This document shows, piece after piece, positions 57,388 through 64,000 of a stretch of 64,000 nucleotides of DNA (within the stretch, counting starts at the first letter, position 1; the number at the start of each line of letters is the position of its first letter). The notes below the pieces were generated by a model that was not told where the DNA came from, did no database searches, and saw only the letters and a list, made by a program, of their open reading frames with translations. The DNA lies in assembly GCA_902702965.1 (NCBI GenBank), contig CACRXP010000031.1:2118277-2182276 (forward strand), written 5' to 3'. Both the position numbers and the translations under genes were made by a program. The stretch is from Spirometra erinaceieuropaei (taxonomy: Eukaryota > Platyhelminthes > Cestoda > Diphyllobothriidea > Diphyllobothriidae).

Positions 57388-58544
57388 CATAGGCTGTGAG
57401 TACGTCGTGTACCTTGTGCACCCACCCTGGCATCAGGAGGTTGGGGCGACGTTGGGGTCGGCGTCGGCCACGGAAGACAGAGCGCCTGTGTCAGAGTCTT
57501 CTGACAGCATAGCACTGGATTGGCCAGCCGTATAGCCACTGCCTCAGCTGTAGCTAGCACCCGTTGGCGTAGGCCTTTGGAGAAGCCTGCTGGTGTCCGG
57601 TAGACAATCTGAAAGGCTTCTTTGGCATCGACTCGGTGATTCGTATCGACAAGATGTGCGAGAATAGAACTCGAGATCGATTTCTTCTCACCTTTGCCTA
57701 GCCAGGCCGGTATGTGTTCACGTACTCTCTTTTCCAAGCGCCTCGTTGTACGGCCGATGTAGCCCGCTCCACAGGAGCAAGTGAATGAATAAATACGCAT
57801 TGATGTGGCCTGCAACGGGAGTCGGTCTTTACCTCCCAAGCGTAGGAGGGGGGAGTTAGTGAAACACACACGTAAGTTCGCCGCGGGGAAAGCGCTAGTG
57901 ATCGCTGTCTTCAGACGTCTTTTTATCAGTTCACTTGCTGCGTCCCCTTAAAAAGGCAATCTTATAAATAAGTCCTTCTTTTCTGCAGTTGCCATGGTAG
58001 GTTTTGCAGTGCGCTCCCCTATATTTCGAAGGATAAATCTTTCTGGGTATCCGTTTTCGTGGAGTGTATCCCGCAGCTGCTGGAGTTCCGCCTCCACAGT
58101 CTCAGGAGAGCAGATACGTCGCACTCTAGCTGCCAATCCCTGGACTAGATTTCGTTTGATGTTGAGCGGAACAAAACTGTGAAAGATAATGTACTGTCCC
58201 GTCCAGGTTTTCTTTCGGAATACTCTACGTTGGATAGACCCATCCTCTTGTCTGTGCAGAAGAACGTCGAGGAACGCGATTTCATTGTTTGCCTCAAACT
58301 CTGCAGAGAACGTTAGCGAGGGGTGTGAATTGTTGAATTTTTGAATCAGGACGTCTGTGTCGGTGGTAACATCCGTCAGGCAGAAAATATCGTCTGCGTA
58401 CCGACCGTAGAAGCTGAGGTCATGAATGGTGTTTTGTAAACTTGTCATCTCGACTTTGCCCATGAAGACATTTGCGAGGAATGGGCCGAGCGGTGAGCCC
58501 TCTTCCTCGCCCCCTGAACCCAATGACCACGACACGCCGACCAC
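57219..58544 (-). pseudogene. PLE polyprotein fragment: RT plus GIY-YIG endonuclease
   Basis: A single minus-strand frame from 58,544 to 57,219, broken by one TAA at 57,948-57,950. The first 21 codons are terminal-repeat sequence fused in frame to the RT at GSPLGPFLANVFMG. The RT catalytic box is YADD (sequence GRYADDIFCLTD), followed by FLDVLLHR and the thumb. After the stop the frame continues (GDAASELIKRRLKTAI) to the endonuclease: CSCGAGYIGRTTRRL, then RVREHIPAWLGKG and AEAVAIRLANPVLC. These are the Cys pair, YIG, Arg and His expected of Penelope GIY-YIG nucleases. The N-terminal RT half (motifs before the PLG box) is missing. The reaction would be target-primed reverse transcription, but this copy cannot perform it. 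Confidence 0.9.
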
Positions 58545-58705
58545 GCCATAGCACGCCTCGTCATGCGAGTGGCGTGAGAACGATCGATGTTAATAGTCCC
58601 CGAATCATTTATAAGTCATGTAATTCGCATAACTTAAACTTCATTGTAACCGTTTTGGCCTGATGAAGAGTTACTGAAAACACGTGTTCGCCAATTTGAC
58701 TTTTC
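58498..58705 (+). repeat. PLE terminal repeat, right inverted arm
   Basis: Reverse complement of 57,177-57,387, with a few substitutions and the better-preserved ribozyme. Confidence 0.88.
58655..58694 (+). ncRNA. hammerhead ribozyme motif, complete, antisense to the PLE body
   Basis: TTGGC (58,655-58,659) pairs fully with GCCAA (58,690-58,694) as stem I. CTGATGA is at 58,660-58,666. The stem II region AGAGTTACT pairs only at its two outer positions. GAA is followed by AACAC/GTGTT as stem III with no loop, or three pairs with a four-base loop. C at 58,689 is the cleavage nucleotide. All invariant core bases are present. Hammerheads in Penelope-like elements are known and often have a minimal stem III. 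Weak stem II may limit activity. Confidence 0.72.
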
Positions 58706-58739
58706 AATTGTAACATGGGAATATTCGCTGAACTTACAC

Positions 58740-58751
58740 AATGATCCGGTT
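58740..58751 (+). repeat. target-site duplication, right
   Basis: aatgatccggtt, identical to 57,165-57,176. Confidence 0.9.
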
Positions 58752-59440
58752 ACCTCGGGGAGTCGGCTTTCGAAAGAACTTATTTTCGGCTGCATGCAAG
58801 ATCTATACTCTGCAAAAAAATGACTAATTACGTAGCATGCAATTTTCTCATTGATTTCCTATGCCCTTGAAAATCCAATTATATTTCATAGAAAACATGC
58901 ATAAAAATATTCATTCTTTTACTTTTTGGGTAGAAAAGCACGTCTTATACAAACTTCATTCTCAAAAGAAGAGTATAATTCGGTTCTAAAAAAGTTTCCA
59001 ATCGTGAGATTTTTTAATACCGTTAAATGGCCGTTCATGAAACGTCACGTATCTGCATTTACGAATGTGGCTTGTAACGTTAACAATATTGCTCAAATCC
59101 ACCGCTTACTTTTATGAACCTCATATGGTCGACTCTTAACACCGTAGAGAAATGCATGGTTTTCCGTACACGGAAAATATACAGCTTGTAGTTTTGAAAC
59201 CCTGAATGCAAGTGTAACAGCAGGTCGGGTTTAAAATTATTCGGGAATTAGAAAAGTTTCTTAAAACCAAATAACACCCTTCTTTTGAGTATGAAATTGG
59301 AAGAAGACGTGATTTTCTACCGAATAAGTAAAAAATGAATTTTTTTATGCATGTTTTCCGTGAAATATAATTGAATTTTCAAGGGCATCAAAAATCCATG
59401 AACAAAATGCATGCTATATAAGTAATCATTTTACAGGTAT

Positions 59441-59740
59441 GGTCGCTCTATAGGACGATGTAGCCGGAATCTTCCTCCTCCACTTCTTATATTAGGAGAT
59501 GTTGATTTCGCTGACTGCAGCAATATCCAACTTGTACCGCACCGGTTCCCAAACGACCAACGCCGTCCTTCGTTGAGGTCGGTTGCTCCGTGGGTTGTCT
59601 AAAAGGGAACGAAAATGCCAGGCTGCCAGACTGAGCAAACTTACTCTAGCAACCTGTGATGTGGGGCCGCGGGGAGAGGGAAGAGTGTGTCTGTTCTTCA
59701 CTGTAGTTTTTCGGAGTGTGCTTTGCATCTATTAGCCACG
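59441..59740 (-). pseudogene. LINE fragment, start of endonuclease
   Basis: Minus strand: a 78-codon frame (59,492-59,728) with AAWHFRSLLDNPRSNRPQRR and YKLDIAAVSEINIS. This is the N-terminus of the LINE endonuclease (the SE of the last motif corresponds to the metal-binding Glu region). It overlaps in content, by about 165 bases, the 5' end of LINE copy 2 on the far side of the MITE (56,881-57,049), and is clearly diverged from it. It is therefore a separate insertion. It extends about 130 bases further 5' than copy 2. Confidence 0.75.
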
Positions 59741-62390
59741 GTATACTTGTAACTAGCGTCATTCGCCAGCAATTGTTCAGGACACCTCTAGCTCACTCGC
59801 CACCATGGCAGTACGACAGCTAAATGGGGTTCTTTGGACATCCCAGACGGCTGCTGAACTCCACTATGGTGGGATAGTAATCCGAGTTATCTTAGAAAGC
59901 CTCCGAGATTTCATGTCGTCCTCTCCGTTGAAATTTTTCGATTGGGAGGGGGAGGGAGGAAGGTAGAGGGGTGAAGATGGAATGGGAACAGAATTGCCGT
60001 GTTTGTGGGGACACTCGCTCAACACCGGATTCTCAGCCCGCCGGTCATACGGTTACTGCAGCATGGCTGCTCGGCAGAGCCCAGCTTCGCGGAGTTACGG
60101 AGGAGAGGTGGATGTCAGTTAGGGAGTATGAGGAGTAGTCATCATTTGCAAGATGCGTCCTACTACTCGCGCATGAGGGTTCTTAACTGGACACTTTTAC
60201 ACCCCATCCAGCAGTATACACATGTTTCAGCACAAGCACTCACTAGAAGCCGGATATGCTGCTCAGCACTTTGTTCTGGCAGAACTATAAGAAGGTAATC
60301 TGTGGAAATCTTTAACAAAAAATGTGAGTGATGAAATACGTTGAGGAAGACTTCAAATTCCTAACATTGTTTAAAATGGGTACCCAGTAGCCTCTTATAG
60401 ATATTCCATTAAAACAAACAAACTAGTTTTCTGTTTCAAACGCTATCGTCAATCAGTTCAAATTTTAAAAACTGTGAACAGTTTGTGCACGGTGACACAT
60501 TTTGTTTTAACTGCCTAGTACTTTTATTACTCAAGAAGTGACCCGATGAGACCATTTTCGCCTTTATGTTAGCGTAATTCATGTAGAGATTGCCTCCGAT
60601 TCTCCAAAGTGAATCGCAGACACAAACTAGCTTCATACTGCTTTGGCCAGCAAATTTGTGTTTTCCCGCTTAAATGCTTGTTTTGTTGAGTGTCGTTTGC
60701 ATAAGCCGCCTAGCTGAGCTGTCGTTCACATCTAAGTACCAACTCTCGAGATAAATGCGCGTAATTAGACCTTGCGAAACTCTTTTCCTTATTTCTAGTG
60801 CTTTCCGCTGTTTTTAGCATGCACTCAGTCCAACCTCAGGGTGTCTGAGTTCCCGACGACTTGCCATCTCCATCTACAGAAACTGTTCAAACGTCAAGAC
60901 AATAGGCATTTCCAAAGAAAATTAGACATTCATTGGGGAATTTTCCAGTTCCTAGCAAAAAGCCCCATTTGAGCGAAATGACTGAAAATCTGTTCTCGCC
61001 CCTGGAGGACGAAGGGTAGGCAGGCTATAATCGACGCTCTCACGCTGCGAATGTCGGCGAGGGGGGGGGAGGATGGATGCAATCGATGTCATCCAGGGGG
61101 GGGGAGGAAGGGGGGAGGGGAGTGGCGCACAGCATACACTAAAGGACGACTGGATGGCGCGATTCTGTCGCAACTTTGAGCTTCAGAGGTGTGAGCGACG
61201 GAGAAGATGCGCTTGCGTAGGACTTTGAGGTAGAGGGAGTGGTTAGTACCGTTGCCGCCGCCGCTACCGGAGAGCAACGCTATAAAGACCTTCGGTGACT
61301 GGCTGATAGAGAGGGAATTTAGAAGATCAACCGAAAAACCCTAATCCTGTTCTCTGCTTAGGGTTGCAAGTTGTCAACCTGTGTGGCCGCTACATACGTT
61401 CTGGAAACTGGCTCTTGACCTCCACAGCCTGTTCCACCGACTTCACGAGAGACCAATAACCACTGACACGCACGATTTAGACGTAGGTTTTCACTTCCTG
61501 TCAATTAACGTACCCCACATCTACATCCCGAATAATCGAATGATGTAGGGGGAGAGGGAAGAGGGGATGAAGTCGGCACTGGGGAAGTCATCCTCACAAG
61601 ACATCAGTGTATTCCTCACTACATTAAATAGGAGCCACCTAAATATACTGCCGAGCGCTGGGATCCGTGACTGGGAAAGTCTCAGACTGAGGACATAACT
61701 AGCCACTTTCAAGGAGTTAGAGCCAGGCTGTAATGTCTCCCTCGCAATCAGATTTTCATGGCAACCTCCCCACATTCATGGAAGCCTGGCGCACGTGTAG
61801 ACGGCTGGTTCAAATTTGTCAGCCAATGCCCCCGGCTTCACCTTCCATCGTCGTGATATTATCCTGCCACCAGAGCCAGATGATTGAGAAGGGGAGAGTA
61901 AGGTACATGTGACGTCAGTCTGTCTAACTGCAAACTGATTCCCGGGCAAATCACATTTGTAGCCCCACTGCGGCAGACCACGTCGCTCGCCCGGGTCACA
62001 TTTTGTCTAAAGATTTAGTTCAATCATAGCACTGGTTCTTCCTCGCCGTACGTGTCTGCGTACGATCTGGCACGCGGCGTAGCATTTTACTCGTCAAGAT
62101 GGCCCCCTGAACCGTCTCCGTCTGACCATGGCAGCTTTTCTTAGGCCTGCCCTCCTTGCAGTCGGTCATCGTAAATATTGGTCGCGCACAGCCTGGTAGA
62201 CCGGAGAGCGGTCTTATCAATTGTTTGACATTTGATTAGAGTGTGGGCCGGTCATTTAACAGTCACACGTCAAAGGGCGCTCTTGTCTTCTCTTTCGAAA
62301 TAATAGTGCGTTGTACCCGAGGCTAACTATCTAATCTAGTCAAAAGTGTCATCGACTATCGAGTGTTAAGGACTATTCTGATATAAAAAA
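59741..62390. other. mostly featureless; G-rich tracts
   Basis: G-rich runs with G-quadruplex-type spacing lie at 59,944-59,962 and 61,062-61,121 (runs of 8-9 G). Frames up to 99 codons have no motif. A GCC-type triplet run lies at 61,253-61,266. Confidence 0.4.
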
Positions 62391-62393
62391 AAT

Positions 62394-62700
62394 CGATCGG
62401 CAAAATATTCTTTTCAGTAATTTTTCATCAGGCCATTAAAATTACATGGTGAACGAGCTTGTGAGCTATGCACAGGATTTATATTTGTCTAAGGGGAAGG
62501 GTTAGTCCCAGTTGTCGTCCCCACGCAGCTTGCATGGCGGAGTCGGCGTGTTGAGCACTTTGGAGCTGGGAGAGTGGGGCGAAGGGATGGGGTTCGGCGT
62601 AGGGCATAATGTCTGTCCTTAGCTCAAACACGCCGTTCTCCATGTAAGCGTGGCGGCCTAATTATGAGTTACTGAAAGCATACCTTTGCCAATTCCGATT
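62394..62700. repeat. PLE terminal-repeat remnant, inverted pair
   Basis: Left (62,394-62,560, minus sense) and right (62,640-62,700, plus sense) pieces align in order with the PLE arm at 57.2 kb: ttttcagtaattttt, catcaggcc, ccacgcagcttgcatggcggag on the left; gagttactgaaagcatac, gccaattccg on the right. The left piece keeps CTGATGA..GAAA. The right piece has CTAATTA. No coding body lies between them. Confidence 0.6.
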
Positions 62701-63044
62701 TTGTTGACATGCGTCTCATCAGTTAGCCCAGTAATGCCAAGTTTTTGCTTGAAAAACTTCAAAGACACCGCCTTGATTATTAACTTCAATAAATTTCTCT
62801 CATGCAAATTTTTGCCCTATACCAGATCACCTGGTAGACGCAATGGATCAACATCGGAGCTAGATCTGGGCACGGGAGGCGTTATCACGAAAGCCTACCG
62901 ATAACAAATGCCAACATTCGGGAGTGAGTTGGCAGGCCCTGTTGTTGATTACCTCCGTTCCAGTTGAAAGTCGTGATGTTTCCACGCTTAAATCTTGTCG
63001 TCTAAAATCACTTTCAGTGTCCTTTTTGAACCGTGGGATGTAAT
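62701..63044. other. no recognisable feature
   Basis: One 72-codon frame reading out of the PLE remnant; nothing else seen. Confidence 0.4.
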
Positions 63045-63045
63045 T

Positions 63046-63268
63046 GCACGTCTAGGTGCGGTTTTTAGCCACACCAGCCACCTGCCTCATCTCCCACCTC
63101 GGGTCATCTTGACTTGGTTATTAGGCCGGAGCAAAGTAGAGGAGAGGCGAGAAGGCGGTAGATGCTGCGCCAGTCCATTCTTACTATAAACTGATTCCTG
63201 CTGTCACCAAAGCCGTCGAACATACGGTGGACATCGTCAGCATCGACGGCCGAACTTTCATCATGTGA
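63046..63268 (+). repeat. family C repeat, plus copy
   Basis: gcacgtctaggtgcgg, caccagccacctgcc, ggtcatcttgactt, gatgctgcgccagtcc, actataaactgattcc, catacggtggacatcgtcagcatcgacggccgaactttca. A near-complete, contiguous copy. Confidence 0.65.
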
Positions 63269-64000
63269 ACAACGTCGACCGATTCTCGAACTAGGATGGA
63301 AGCGCAGGGATCAGTTGCTTAACGGATTTACACGGACGAGAAGTGATTGCTTCTTTAGTGTGTCCGTAAATTAACTATCAACTGATGCCCTGTAAGGTAT
63401 TTTCTTAACTTGCTCAAACTTTTCATATTCATACGCATTAACGTCAAATTATTTGTGTTGTCCCTTTACTCACAGCACTGTCGGTGATCTGCCTACATGA
63501 TTTCCAGAAAAACAATGTGAGCTGACGCATTTGAATGGATAATTCGTCAAGTGTTTTACAGAAATTCTTCCAAAGCCCTGTATTTAGGTTAACCTTCACA
63601 GGATCTGCTCGAGCCGTGCCGTTTTAAGGACAACACACGCTGACTGCAACCCTACAAGCTTGCTTTCCCGCGACCATTGAGAGAGGAATCCGCGGAAAAA
63701 AGTCGACACATTAATCCTACCGTTATTCACGTCTGGAGTCTCTGTCGTAGGTCATGTCCCATACGCCGCTGTAGGAAAACATTTCCGGTCGAACGAGCAT
63801 GACGTGTGCCGAACATAATTCCTCATAGGCAGACACGTTTCTTTAGGCATTTTTAGATGGGATCGTTCTGGCAAGCGAAATCCTAGCGCCTGGCAGCTAT
63901 GGGTACTTACCCATATGAAGAGTGTGAAGAGGATAACCTTAATGATGAATTATTAGGACACTGTCTCTGCTCTTTATTGTTATTATTATTGTGGTGGTGG
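63269..64000. other. no recognisable feature; triplet run at window end
   Basis: No open frame above 60 codons. The window ends in an ATT/GTG-rich triplet run (from 63,974). Confidence 0.45.

Larger units (their letters stand above)
57177..58739 (-). mobile_element. Penelope-like retroelement, 5'-truncated, with inverted terminal repeats
   Basis: Element of 1,563 bases inserted in a MITE. Sense is minus. It comprises a left repeat arm (57,177-57,387, the element's 3' end), a body with partial RT and GIY-YIG endonuclease, a right inverted arm (58,498-58,705) and a 34-base unpaired tail (58,706-58,739). The arms differ at roughly eight positions in about 210, so the insertion looks recent relative to the other elements. 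A 5'-truncated body with an inverted partial terminal repeat is a known layout of Penelope-type elements, and a short extra tail has, to my recollection, been described for Penelope as well. The RT begins abruptly at GSPLGP where the right arm joins it. Confidence 0.9.
57052..59440. repeat. foldback MITE copy 9, subfamily A, split by a PLE
   Basis: Left arm 57,052-57,176 starts CAGTAGATGAGCTAACTC after TA at 57,050. It is interrupted by the PLE and resumes at 58,752 (acctcggggagtcggctttcg), continuing to about 59,440, where the right arm is cut off before its terminus by a LINE fragment. Joining across the PLE restores the order of MITE copy 7. The right terminal inverted repeat is missing. 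Confidence 0.85.

Noticed and set aside
57338..57535. 65-codon plus-strand frame in the PLE
   Set aside because: Antisense shadow of the endonuclease frame and terminal repeat.

Overview
Eukaryotic, AT-rich, intron/intergenic-type DNA with almost no intact coding capacity and a dense load of decayed mobile elements. Codon-length open frames are short, there is one assembly gap (87 N), and the recognisable proteins are retroelement proteins. The LINE reverse transcriptase with C-terminal C2H2-like fingers, the Penelope-like element (PLE) and the tRNA-derived SINE fit a flatworm. From memory, the LINE protein most resembles predicted proteins of diphyllobothriidean tapeworms (Schistocephalus, Spirometra, Dibothriocephalus). 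That assignment is an inference and no search was run.

Layout. 0-1.5 kb: a candidate 85-codon exon, then a 1-kb foldback MITE. 2.5-3.0 kb: an inverted pair of short repeats (family D). 3.7-14.1 kb: more MITEs, a family D copy, a 120-bp-arm foldback and a SINE. 14-23 kb: mostly featureless AT-rich DNA with a diverged repeat pair (family E), a decayed PLE 3' half and one candidate exon. 23-31.8 kb: a MITE framed by inverted family D repeats, repeat family G, SINEs, a duplicated module ending in a TCC/TTC microsatellite, a family C repeat and partial MITEs. 32-39 kb: a GC-richer block with tandem hairpins, then two or three low-confidence candidate exons. 39.5-50 kb: MITEs, family G and a 5'-truncated LINE on the plus strand (43.07-45.97 kb). 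50-54 kb: assembly gap, a small palindromic repeat family (F) and a SINE with a tRNA-like head. 54.2-59.7 kb: the most structured part, a nest of a decayed LINE (minus), a MITE interrupted by a PLE, and a second LINE fragment. 60-64 kb: G-rich tracts, a PLE terminal-repeat remnant and a family C copy.

Main finding. The PLE at 57,177-58,739 sits inside a MITE and is flanked by a 12-bp target-site duplication. It carries 5'-truncated RT and GIY-YIG endonuclease coding sequence in one frame broken by a single stop. About 210-bp inverted terminal repeats bound it, and each contains a complete hammerhead-ribozyme core pointing outward. A second PLE copy (18.2-18.9 kb) and a terminal-repeat remnant (62.4-62.7 kb) carry decayed versions of the same motif. 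A separate short repeat family (D) has a CTGATGA-hairpin-GAAA signature and recurs in the same outward-facing inverted arrangement. No host gene is established. The candidate exons rest only on open frame plus splice-like borders.
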